DNA from: Acidimicrobiia bacterium
GTDB lineage: Bacteria; Actinomycetota; Acidimicrobiia; Acidimicrobiales; CATQHL01
Length of the DNA: 7,609 nucleotides
Direction: 5' to 3'
NCBI GenBank assembly: GCA_021296435.1
Contig: JAGWAK010000071.1
Location: 1,456-9,064, forward strand
Part shown: positions 1-5,957 of the stretch, one piece after another
Numbering within the stretch: the first letter of the stretch is position 1
How the letters are laid out: each line of letters opens with the position of its first letter
Notes under the pieces: generated by a model
The model's database searches: none
Told to the model about the DNA's origin: nothing
Seen by the model: the letters and a program-made list of their open reading frames with translations, nothing else
Position numbers and translations under genes: made by a program

Positions 1-524
1 AGGATCCGCAGGGCGCACGCCTTCCCGGCCAGGTGGAACCCATCCACGAGCTCGACCGTCACCCCGCCGGCCGAGACGTCGCGGCCGGCCCAGTCGGAGC
101 GCACGGCCTCCACCTCCGCCGCGGAAGCGGGCGCGAAGAGGGCGTCCAGCTCGCCGTCGAGATCGACGGCCTCGGCAGCCACCGAGAGGACGGTGTCCGC
201 CGCCGAGACCCGGAGGCTCTGCGCGCCGACCCCGGCGCCGAGGGTCCAGGTGGAGGCCGCCCGCCCGTCCTGCCCGGTGGGGGCCGAGACGGGATCCGCC
301 CGTCCGTGGCCGGCGGCGGGCTCGAAGGCGACGGTCACGCCGGGAACCGGCCGCCCCTGCGGGTCCACCACCCGGACGACGACGTCCTCGGCCAGGGGAA
401 GCCCCGGCACCGCCCGCTGGCCGCCGCCCGAGACCAGCTCCATCGCCGCGGGACGGGACCCGGGCTCCGTGGGACCGCCGGAATCCCCGCATCCGGCCAG
501 CGCGAGGCAAAGCAGGACCTGCAT
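1..524 (-). CDS. Ig-like domain lipoprotein, 5' part (runs off left edge)
   Basis: An open minus-strand frame without stops covers 174 codons and continues past base 1, so the C-terminus is missing. From the ATG at 524 the protein begins MQVLLCLALAGC, giving a hydrophobic stretch and a lipobox (LAGC, Cys12), followed by a Gly/Ser/Pro-rich linker. About residues 25-105 resemble a bacterial Ig-like (Big) domain: a 'VVVRVVDPQGRPVPGVTVAFEP' type strand pattern split around PVPGV, then a TGQDGRA turn and a WTLG motif. It is therefore probably a surface or periplasmic lipoprotein. Later residues to the edge look like the start of another domain that I cannot name. The start is uncertain: ATG524 gives a signal peptide that is very short and lacks a positive n-region. 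An in-frame GTG at 566 would add 14 residues including RLRR, but it would overlap the vapB operator. It is divergent from vapBC. Coding is supported by the lipobox and domain pattern; the exact function is unknown. Confidence 0.75.
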   Translation of the reverse strand, partial: MQVLLCLALAGCGDSGGPTEPGSRPAAMELVSGGGQRAVPGLPLAEDVVVRVVDPQGRPVPGVTVAFEPAAGHGRADPVSAPTGQDGRAASTWTLGAGVGAQSLRVSAADTVLSVAAEAVDLDGELDALFAPASAAEVEAVRSDWAGRDVSAGGVTVELVDGFHLAGKACALRI

Positions 525-544
525 CGCGCGGCGAAGCCTTGTAG

Positions 545-560
545 TGTATACTGGTATATA
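545..560. promoter_or_regulatory. AT-rich inverted repeat, probable VapBC operator and divergent promoter region
   Basis: TGTATAC-TG-GTATATA is an inverted repeat with perfect 5-base inner arms (TATAC/GTATA, 547-551 and 554-558) around a 2-base centre, in otherwise GC-rich DNA. VapB-type antitoxins usually autoregulate by binding short palindromes over their own promoter, so this is the natural operator. On the plus strand TGGTATATA (552-560) looks like an extended -10 element for vapB. I see no good -35. On the minus strand TATACACT could serve as a -10 for the divergent lipoprotein. The assignment is inferred from position and symmetry. Confidence 0.55.
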
Positions 561-578
561 TCTCACCAGGAGACCCCC

Positions 579-818
579 GTGGCCACTATTGCCAAGCTGT
601 TCTTCAATGGACGCTCCCAAGCCGTTCGGCTGCCCAAGGAATACCGCTTCCGGGGCACCGAGGTTCGCATCTCCAGGGAGGGAGACCGGGTCATCCTCGA
701 ACCACTGGAGCAGACGCGGTGGCCCGCCGGATTCTGGGACGCATTCACCCCGGATCCCGATTTCGAGGTCCCCTCTCCTCTGCCCACGTCGGACGTCGAT
801 CTGGATGCCCCAGGCTGA
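579..818 (+). CDS. vapB: VapB antitoxin (AbrB/SpoVT-fold)
   Basis: This 79-residue protein is the antitoxin of a type II pair. It would bind DNA as a dimer through its N-terminal swapped-hairpin (AbrB/MazE-like) domain and neutralise VapC with its C-terminal tail. Residues 1-41 carry the typical family pattern: AKLFFNGRSQAVRLPKEYRF, then EVRISREGDRVILEP. Residues 48-79 are a Trp/Phe/Asp/Pro-rich tail (WPAGFWDAF) of the sort that inserts into the toxin groove. The GTG start at 579 is chosen because AGGAG lies at 568-572 with a 6-base spacer and because the family begins a few residues before AKLF. A longer in-frame extension upstream has no family match. The stop overlaps the toxin start by one base (TGATG), so the two are translationally coupled. 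Autoregulation through the 545-560 palindrome is likely. Confidence 0.92.
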   Translation: MATIAKLFFNGRSQAVRLPKEYRFRGTEVRISREGDRVILEPLEQTRWPAGFWDAFTPDPDFEVPSPLPTSDVDLDAPG

Positions 819-1213
819 TGTACCTCCTCGACACCAACATCGTCAGCCACTGGATGCGCGGTCACCCCGAGGTCCTGCGCCGGGTGCGGAGCCACGCGCC
901 CTCCGAGTTGTCCCTGTCCTCCATCACTCTCGCCGAGATCCTATACGGCATCGAGAAGTCTCCGGCGAGAAAGGGCCAGCGCCGCGAGCGAATCACCAGC
1001 ATCCTGTCCCAGCTGCAACTGCATCCCTTCGACGAGGCCGCCGCGCGGAGGTACGCCCGGGTCCGCGCCCACCTCGAGGAGAGCGGACAGCCGATCAGCG
1101 AACGGGACACCCAGATCGCGTCCGTGGCTCTCTCCCGCCGGCTGACCGTCGTCACCAACAACGTCAGGGAGTTCGGCCGGGTCTCCGGGCTGACCGTCGA
1201 GGACTGGACGTAA
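818..1213 (+). CDS. vapC: VapC toxin (PIN-domain ribonuclease)
   Basis: This 131-residue PIN-domain protein matches VapC ribonucleases, which cut tRNA or rRNA using Mg2+ bound by a cluster of acidic residues. The expected residues are visible: Asp5 in MYLLDTN, Glu40 in ITLAEILYG, and Asp97 in PISERDTQIASVAL. The C-terminal TNNVREFGRVSGLTVEDW (residues 113-130) is the usual VapC ending. Length and motif spacing are normal and no acidic residue is missing, so the toxin appears intact. The ATG at 818-820 shares one base with the vapB stop. A longer frame reading from upstream is only out-of-frame vapB sequence. The RNA target cannot be predicted from this sequence. As an intact antitoxin-toxin pair between unrelated genes it may be horizontally acquired. 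Confidence 0.95.
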   Translation: MYLLDTNIVSHWMRGHPEVLRRVRSHAPSELSLSSITLAEILYGIEKSPARKGQRRERITSILSQLQLHPFDEAAARRYARVRAHLEESGQPISERDTQIASVALSRRLTVVTNNVREFGRVSGLTVEDWT

Positions 1214-1269
1214 CCCGGCCGCCAGGCCTCCAGCCGGTCCAGGACCTCCACACATCTCGGGCGGCGGCG

Positions 1270-1302
1270 GTTGCGCTCGCGCAGGGAAGCCGTTGCGCTC
1301 GC
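1270..1302 (+). repeat. 11-base direct repeat, two copies
   Basis: GTTGCGCTCGC occurs at 1270-1280 and 1292-1302, a 22-base period, in the gap between vapC and the permease operon. Two copies at two helical turns could be a protein-binding site, but chance or a remnant of duplication is equally possible in GC-rich DNA. I see no open reading frame of known family in this gap. Confidence 0.4.
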
Positions 1303-1341
1303 TTGCCTTGCCTGACGAGCCATCTTCGCGGGATTCCACCA

Positions 1342-1371
1342 TTGGTAATGTACCACCCCGGCCCTTACACT
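1342..1371 (+). promoter_or_regulatory. candidate sigma70-type promoter of the permease operon
   Basis: TTGGTA (1342-1347) and TACACT (1366-1371) are separated by 18 bases and lie about 40 bases before the first permease start. The -35 box overlaps a small inverted repeat, TGGTA-ATG-TACCA (1343-1355), which might bind a regulator. Both hexamers deviate from consensus and no experiment is available; this is the best candidate in the 199-base gap. Confidence 0.3.
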
Positions 1372-1412
1372 TGGCCGCCCACGCCCACCGCACCCAGGTT
1401 CCCCTCATACTC

Positions 1413-2801
1413 ATGCTGCTGTCCCTGATCCGCAAGGAGATCGTCCTCGGCGTCCTCAGCCTGCGCTTCGCCGTGACCTTCGTCCTGTTCTTCGTGCTCA
1501 CGCTGGTGAGCGTCTTCACCATGACCCGCGGCTACGAGCGGTCCCTGCGCCTGCACGAGGTCAGCGCCGCCCGCCACCACGAGCAGGTCCGCTCCGTGCT
1601 GGAGGCCGAGGAGCCCGACGAGGCGATGCACGACATCCTCTTCGGGGGCAGCGGCTTCTACGGCGACCGCGCGCCCCGTCCGACGAGCATCTTCGTCAAG
1701 GGCCTGGAGGACCGCCTGCCGACGCATGTCAACGTCTCCCTTTGGCAGGTGCGCCCCGTCGACGACGACCGCTACCGGAACCCCCTCTTCCGGCTCTTCG
1801 CCTCCCCCGACTACGCCTACATCGCCAACATCGTCATCTCCCTGCTGGCCCTGCTCTTCGTCTTCGACGCCGTCTGCGGCGAGAAGGAGCGGGGCACCCT
1901 GAAGATCCTGCTGGCCAACCGCGTGCCCCGGGACCTGGTGCTGCTCGGCAAGTGGATCGGCGGCTACCTCTCCCTCGCGGCGCCCCTGGCGGCGGCCCTC
2001 TTCGCCGCCTTCACCTACGTGGTCCTCACCGGCAGCGTGCAGGTCGACGCCGACTTCCTGTCGCGGTTCCTGTGGATCGCCGGGGTCTCCCTGCTCTATG
2101 TCTCCGTGTTCTTCGCCCTCGGCATGCTCATCTCCACCCTCACCCACAAGGCGTCGACGGCGCTGCTGGTCTCCCTCTTCGTGTGGATCTGCTGGATCCT
2201 CGTCATCCCCAACCTGGCCCCGGTGGCCGCCCGTCTGGCCGTGGCGGTGCCGACCCTGCAGAAGATCGAGGCCGAGAAGGCCGCCGTGGACCGCGAGACC
2301 GAGATCGGCGTGCAGCGGGTGGGCCGCAACATGCTCGGCTACGGCCGCGAGGCCGAGGAGATGACCGACGAGATCGAGAGGCAGGGACAGGCGCGCAAGG
2401 ACCGGATCGACCAGTACTACCGGGACCGGCTGCGCCGGCAGGTGGACCTGAGCCGCAACCTGGCCCGCGCCTCTCCGTCGGCCAGTTTCGTGCTCGCCGC
2501 CAGCGACTTGTCCGGCACGGGGGTGGACCTGTTCACCGCCTTCAACACCGCCGTCCGGCGCTACGGCGAGGAGTTCTCCGAGCATTGGTGGGAATGGGAC
2601 GAGGAGTACCACGACAACAATGGCGACATGCCCGACGACGGCTGGCTGCAGGTCGACCAGTGGCCGGCGCTGCGGATGGAGCGCGCCCGTCTGGACACCG
2701 TGGTGGACGCCGTGCTCTTCGACGTGCTGCTGCTGGTGGTCTTCAACGTCCTGTTCTTCCTGCTCTCCTACCTGTTCTTCCTGCGCTACGACGTGACCTG
2801 A
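1413..2801 (+). CDS. ABC-2 family transporter permease (first of tandem pair)
   Basis: This 462-residue integral membrane protein has about six transmembrane helices, near residues 16-37, 135-152, 184-207, 218-240, 247-268 and 431-456. A large extracytoplasmic region lies between helices 1 and 2, and a charged, partly coiled region (about 283-345) lies before the last helix. It carries the ABC-2 (NatB/NosY-like) signature around 150-187: DAVCGEKERGTLK, then PRDLVLLGKWIGGYL. It is expected to form the membrane half of an ABC exporter and needs a separate ATPase, which is not in this window. The ATG at 1413 is chosen because LLSLIRKE aligns with the N-terminus of the next gene's product; the in-frame upstream codons look non-coding. 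No good Shine-Dalgarno precedes it. It is 7 bases upstream of the second permease gene and surely co-transcribed with it. The substrate is unknown. Confidence 0.88.
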   Translation: MLLSLIRKEIVLGVLSLRFAVTFVLFFVLTLVSVFTMTRGYERSLRLHEVSAARHHEQVRSVLEAEEPDEAMHDILFGGSGFYGDRAPRPTSIFVKGLEDRLPTHVNVSLWQVRPVDDDRYRNPLFRLFASPDYAYIANIVISLLALLFVFDAVCGEKERGTLKILLANRVPRDLVLLGKWIGGYLSLAAPLAAALFAAFTYVVLTGSVQVDADFLSRFLWIAGVSLLYVSVFFALGMLISTLTHKASTALLVSLFVWICWILVIPNLAPVAARLAVAVPTLQKIEAEKAAVDRETEIGVQRVGRNMLGYGREAEEMTDEIERQGQARKDRIDQYYRDRLRRQVDLSRNLARASPSASFVLAASDLSGTGVDLFTAFNTAVRRYGEEFSEHWWEWDEEYHDNNGDMPDDGWLQVDQWPALRMERARLDTVVDAVLFDVLLLVVFNVLFFLLSYLFFLRYDVT

Positions 2802-2808
2802 GGACGCC

Positions 2809-4191
2809 GTGCTCGCCCACCTGATCCGCAAGGAGCTGCTGGAGCAGCTGTTGAGCCTGCGCTTCGCCATGGCCTGCATCATCTGCCTGGTGATCACCCT
2901 CTCCAGCGCCGTGGTCCTGACCCGCGACTACAAGGAGGCCCTGGCCGACTACCGCACCAACGTGGTGATGCACGACAACGAGCTCGAGGAGAGCGGCGAC
3001 ATCTGGGACGACGGCGTCGTCATCGACAAGCCCCTGAGCCCGATGCGGATCTTCGTGCGCGGCATCGACCCGAGGCTGGTGGTCTCGGCCCGGATCACCC
3101 ACGAGCAGCAGCCGATCTTCGAGGCCGAGCACGAGGTCAACCCGGTGTCGTTCCTGTTCCCGCCGGTGGACATGCTGTTCTTCATCGGCGTCGTCATGAG
3201 TCTGCTGGCCCTCGCCTTCGGCTACGACGCGGTCTCCGGCGAGAAGGAGTCGGGCACGCTGAAGCTGCTCATGTCGTACTCGGCGCCCCGGGACCTGGTG
3301 CTGCTGGCCAAGTGGGCGGGCGGCTACCTGGCCCTGACGGCGCCCTTCCTGCTGGCCCTGACCGCGGCCCTGGTGGTGGTCATGGTGATGCCCGGCGTCG
3401 AGCTGGGCGAGCAGGACTGGACCGCCCTGGTGCTGCTGGTCGCCGTGGGCCTGCTCTACCTGGCCGCCGTCTACGGGATGGGGATCCTGGTCTCGGCCCG
3501 CACCCACCTGACCTCGACGTCGATCACGGTCCTGCTCATGGTCTGGGTGCTGATGATCCTGGTGGTCCCCAACGTGGCGCCCTACCTGGCGGCCGAGGCG
3601 GTGCCCCTGCGCAACTTCGTGGAGGTGGAGGAGGAGAAGGCGGCCAGCGACGAGGCCGCCGGCGAGGCCTTCGGGCAGGAGCTGGACGAGTTCCAGGAAA
3701 AGAACCCCGAGGTCGAGCGCTGGGGGGACGACGGCCGCTGGGGAGCGATGTGGAACCTGCGCTGGCAGAAGCGGGTGTTGCAGAGGATCGACGACGAGGG
3801 CCGGATCGAGGGGCGCTACGCCAACGAGCTGGCGGCGCAGGTGTCGCTGGCCCGGAACCTGTCGCGCCTGTCCCCGTTCTCCTCCTTCGCCTACGCCGCC
3901 ACCGAGCTGGCCGGGGCCGGCCTCACCGAGGACCGCCGCTTCCGGGAGAGCCTGCCCGAGTACCGCCGCCGCCTGACCGTCTACGTGACCGAGCTCTACA
4001 GCCGCGCCTGGGCCGAGCAGCGCATGGGCGAGCGGCACGATCTCAGCGGCCGTCCCCGCTGGGTCTACCGCCCCGCGCCCGTGGCCGAACGCCTGGCCGC
4101 GGTCCTGCCCGACGTGATGCTCCTGGCCGCCTGGACCGTCCTGTTCTTCATGGCCGCCTACCTCTCCTTCCTGCGCTACGACATCAAGTGA
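2809..4191 (+). CDS. ABC-2 family transporter permease (second of tandem pair)
   Basis: This 460-residue paralogue of the preceding gene product has the same plan: LIRKE N-terminus, helices near 19-37, 119-139, 170-195, 205-228, 236-258 and 432-454, and an ending FLRYD as in its partner. Shared blocks include DAVSGEKESGTLK (140-152), PRDLVLLAKWAGGYL (160-174), VVPNVAP (252-258) and the soluble block LARNLSRLSPFSSF (347-360). The two most likely form a heterodimeric membrane channel for an ABC exporter. The GTG at 2809 follows GAGGA (2800-2804) that overlaps the stop of the first permease, indicating coupled translation. The extracytoplasmic loop is shorter than in the first permease and differs in sequence, so the two copies have diverged and are not a recent duplication. 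No ATP-binding subunit is encoded nearby. The transported substrate cannot be inferred. Confidence 0.9.
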   Translation: MLAHLIRKELLEQLLSLRFAMACIICLVITLSSAVVLTRDYKEALADYRTNVVMHDNELEESGDIWDDGVVIDKPLSPMRIFVRGIDPRLVVSARITHEQQPIFEAEHEVNPVSFLFPPVDMLFFIGVVMSLLALAFGYDAVSGEKESGTLKLLMSYSAPRDLVLLAKWAGGYLALTAPFLLALTAALVVVMVMPGVELGEQDWTALVLLVAVGLLYLAAVYGMGILVSARTHLTSTSITVLLMVWVLMILVVPNVAPYLAAEAVPLRNFVEVEEEKAASDEAAGEAFGQELDEFQEKNPEVERWGDDGRWGAMWNLRWQKRVLQRIDDEGRIEGRYANELAAQVSLARNLSRLSPFSSFAYAATELAGAGLTEDRRFRESLPEYRRRLTVYVTELYSRAWAEQRMGERHDLSGRPRWVYRPAPVAERLAAVLPDVMLLAAWTVLFFMAAYLSFLRYDIK

Positions 4192-5573
4192 CGCCCCGCG
4201 CCCTCATCCTCGCATGCGTCCTCGTCGGACTGGCGGCCTGCGGCGATCCCGTGCAGCGTCACATCGACACCATCGTCGAGGGCGACGGCGACATCGAGGA
4301 GGCGCGGCTGGCCCTGAACATGGCCAAGGGCACCGCCGTCGATCCGCTGATCGCCGCCTTCGAGGACCGCTCCCTGCCGGCGAGGGCCCGCGTCGACCTG
4401 GCCGAGTCCCTCTACCGGCTCTACCTGCGCGAGGCCGACGGCCGCATCTTCGCCAGCCTCGTGGCCGGCCTGGAGGACCCGGAGCCCCGGGTGCGCGCCG
4501 GCGTGGCCCGCGCCCTCGGCAACCTGCGGCGTTCCGAGGCGGTGGCCCCCCTGCTGGCGCGCTTCGAGGCCGAGGCCGATCCGGCCATGAAGGGCGAGAT
4601 CCTGGCCGCCCTCGAGTTCATGGCCTCCGACTGGCACGACGACTGGGGCACGCGGGTGGACCCCGACCTGCTGGACGCGGCCCAGAAGGAGAGCTTCGCC
4701 GGAGTGCTGCAGGACCTGATCGCCACCGGGCCGCCGGAGGACCTTCGCATTTCGGCCCGGGAGTGGCTGGAGGTGCTGGCCGAGGACCTGGCCGGGGAGG
4801 CGGAGAAGCTCTTTCTGGCCGCCGACGCGGCCGGCGCCGAGGAGCTGCTGCGCTCGGCGCTGGAGCTGGTGCCGGGGAGCCTCAACATCCACCAGAAGCT
4901 GGGCAGGCTGTTCTACGCCAACGGCGACGAGGAGCGCGGCCGGGAGTACCTGGAGCGCCTCGGCATGGTGGCCCGCATGCCCGAATTGAAGGAGAGGCCG
5001 CGCATCGATGGTGTTCTCGACGAGCCGGCGTGGCGGCCGGTGGCTCCCCTGACCGAGTTCTACCAATGCATCTGGCGGCTCACGGCGCGGCGGGCCGAGG
5101 GCCGCTCGGAGGCTTGGATCGGCTATCGCTCCGACACCCTCTTCGTCGCCGTGAAGGCCTACGAGCCGAACACGGCGAACCTGGCGGCCTCGGAGACGAA
5201 GCGGGACGGCGCCGTCTACGCCGACGACTGCCTGGAGATCTTCATCGACACCAACCGCGACAGCCAGTCCATCTACCATTTCATCATCAACACCCTCGGC
5301 ACCATCCGGGACAGCCACTACGGGCCCGGACGGCCGGGCGACTCCTGGACCTGCCCCATCGAGGTGGGCACCGCCGTGGCCGACACCTTCTGGGTCGTCG
5401 AGGCGGCGATCCCGGTGGCGCAGATGGAGGGGGCCCCCGCCGCGCCGGGCGTGGAGTGGGGCTTCAACGTGGCCCGCGTGCGCATCGGCAACGCCTCGGA
5501 GTACGGCCAGTGGGTGCCGACCTACGGGAACGCCCACCGCCCCGACCGCTTCGGGATGCTGCTCTTCGAATAG
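4188..5573 (+). CDS. Lipoprotein with HEAT-like, TPR-like and C-terminal CBM9-like domains
   Basis: This 461-residue protein starts at a GTG that overlaps the preceding stop by four bases (GTGA). Residues 1-18 form a lipoprotein signal with lipobox LAAC (Cys18, followed by Gly19), so it is probably anchored to the outer leaflet of a membrane and, by the +2 rule, may go to the outer membrane. About residues 36-200 are helical repeats of HEAT type, for example VDPLIAAFED and GLEDPEPRVRAGVARALGNL. About 205-262 look like a TPR-type pair (AEELLRSALELVPG, IHQKLGRLFYANGDEERGREYL). Residues 268-461 resemble a carbohydrate-binding family 9 (CBM9-like) beta-sandwich: RIDGVLDEPAW at the entry, then DDCLEIFIDTNRD, and VEWGFNVARVR near the end. 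It is likely a binding or scaffold protein, not an enzyme. Coupling to the permeases suggests a partner of the exporter. The ligand is unknown; binding to sugar is only a family expectation. Confidence 0.85.
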   Translation: MTPRALILACVLVGLAACGDPVQRHIDTIVEGDGDIEEARLALNMAKGTAVDPLIAAFEDRSLPARARVDLAESLYRLYLREADGRIFASLVAGLEDPEPRVRAGVARALGNLRRSEAVAPLLARFEAEADPAMKGEILAALEFMASDWHDDWGTRVDPDLLDAAQKESFAGVLQDLIATGPPEDLRISAREWLEVLAEDLAGEAEKLFLAADAAGAEELLRSALELVPGSLNIHQKLGRLFYANGDEERGREYLERLGMVARMPELKERPRIDGVLDEPAWRPVAPLTEFYQCIWRLTARRAEGRSEAWIGYRSDTLFVAVKAYEPNTANLAASETKRDGAVYADDCLEIFIDTNRDSQSIYHFIINTLGTIRDSHYGPGRPGDSWTCPIEVGTAVADTFWVVEAAIPVAQMEGAPAAPGVEWGFNVARVRIGNASEYGQWVPTYGNAHRPDRFGMLLFE

Positions 5574-5587
5574 AGAGGAGAACCGCC

Positions 5588-5938
5588 GTGGACAAGATCA
5601 CCCTCTACCACAACCCCGGCTGAAGCAAGTCGAGGGGCGCGTTGGAGATCCTGCGCGCCCGAGGCGTCGAGTTCGACGTCGTCGAGTACCTGCACCAGCC
5701 GCCGGACGAGGCGCAGCTGAGACGGTTCCTGGAGCTGCTCGGCTGCGACCCCCGGGAGATGATCCATCCGGGGGCCTTCGAGGACCTCGGCCTCGACCTG
5801 GACGACTATGGCACGGCCGATGCCCTCGTGGGGCTGCTGCTGGAGCACCCCGGGGTGATGAACCGGCCCATCTGCGTGCGCGGGGACCGGGCGGTGATCG
5901 CCCGGCCGGAGGAGCGGGTGGAGGAGATCCTCGACTGA
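5588..5938 (+). CDS. ArsC-family (arsenate reductase/YfgD-like) selenoprotein, TGA at codon 12 read as selenocysteine
   Basis: Reading through one TGA (5621-5623) gives 116 residues of a complete ArsC/YfgD-like thioredoxin-fold protein. The N-terminus is MDKITLYHNPG-U-SKSRGALEIL; the family has HNPxCSKSR here, so TGA replaces the catalytic Cys12 exactly. Downstream family features remain intact: EYLHQPP (33-39), EDLGL (65-69), NRPI with Arg93, and ARPEERVEEIL with Arg106, matching E. coli ArsC Arg94 and Arg107 by my alignment from memory. The Arg60 position appears to be His60, so true arsenate reduction is uncertain and a general thiol/selenol oxidoreductase is possible. The GTG start at 5588 has AGGAG at 5576-5580 with a 7-base spacer, 14 bases after the lipoprotein stop, so it is the fourth gene of the operon. 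Reading frame and conservation continue after the TGA, arguing against decay. A SECIS-like hairpin follows. A TTG at 5642 would give a protein without the active site. The family call is firm; selenocysteine insertion is a strong inference. Confidence 0.88.
5635..5660 (+). promoter_or_regulatory. bacterial SECIS-like hairpin for selenocysteine insertion
   Basis: GGGCGCG (5635-5641) pairs perfectly with CGCGCCC (5654-5660). Above this 7-pair stem come a U-G wobble, a U/U mismatch, two G-C pairs and an AGAU apex (5646-5649). The apical G at 5647 is 24 bases after the end of the TGA. Bacterial SECIS elements are coding-region hairpins directly after the UGA, with a loop guanine roughly 16-37 bases away, which SelB binds; the known E. 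coli fdhF element also has an unpaired U beneath its small loop. The fit is good by eye, but GC-rich DNA forms hairpins easily, and no folding energy was computed. Confidence 0.65.
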
Positions 5939-5940
5939 GG

Positions 5941-5957
5941 GAGCGGCTCAGCCGCTC
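5941..5957 (+). terminator. hairpin between convergent genes, possible terminator
   Basis: GAGCGGC-TCA-GCCGCTC is a perfect 7-base inverted repeat with a 3-base loop, starting two bases after the selenoprotein gene stop. It contains the stop codon of the convergent nucleotidyltransferase gene in its loop. On the plus strand only TCTTGT follows, a poor U-tract, so intrinsic termination is plausible but weak. Confidence 0.4.

Noticed and set aside
1215..1237. CCGGC...GCCGG inverted repeat after vapC as a terminator
   Set aside because: The arms are only five bases with a 13-base loop and no U-tract follows, so it is not convincing in GC-rich DNA.
862..1356. Minus-strand open frame across vapC and the following gap
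   Set aside because: Most of it is opposite vapC and the part in the gap (Arg-rich) matches no family I recognise; there is no ribosome-binding site to support it.
1365..2897. Long minus-strand open frame opposite the first permease
   Set aside because: Its product is His/Gln/Glu/Gly-rich and low in complexity, the usual shadow of a GC-rich gene; the plus strand encodes a clear ABC-2 permease.
2743..4038. Long minus-strand open frame opposite the second permease
   Set aside because: Composition is dominated by Gln, His, Gly and Asp with no family features; the plus strand holds the real gene.
3312..4187. Upstream extension of the lipoprotein reading frame
   Set aside because: The extension is Gly/Arg/Pro-rich out-of-frame permease sequence; the lipoprotein signal begins at the GTG at 4188.
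4176..5537. Long minus-strand open frame opposite the HEAT/CBM9 lipoprotein
   Set aside because: It is a mirror of a GC-rich coding sequence without recognisable domains, while the plus frame has a lipobox and CBM9-like motifs.
5621..5623. TGA as a nonsense mutation making the ArsC-like gene a pseudogene
   Set aside because: The TGA falls exactly at the catalytic Cys codon, the frame after it stays intact and family-like, the ribosome-binding site is good, and a SECIS-like hairpin follows. A random stop would be unlikely to hit that codon with these features.
5621..5623. TGA reassigned to an amino acid throughout this genome
   Set aside because: TGA ends vapB, both permeases, the PhyH gene, the nucleotidyltransferase gene and the ArsC-like gene at family-typical lengths, so it is a normal stop here.
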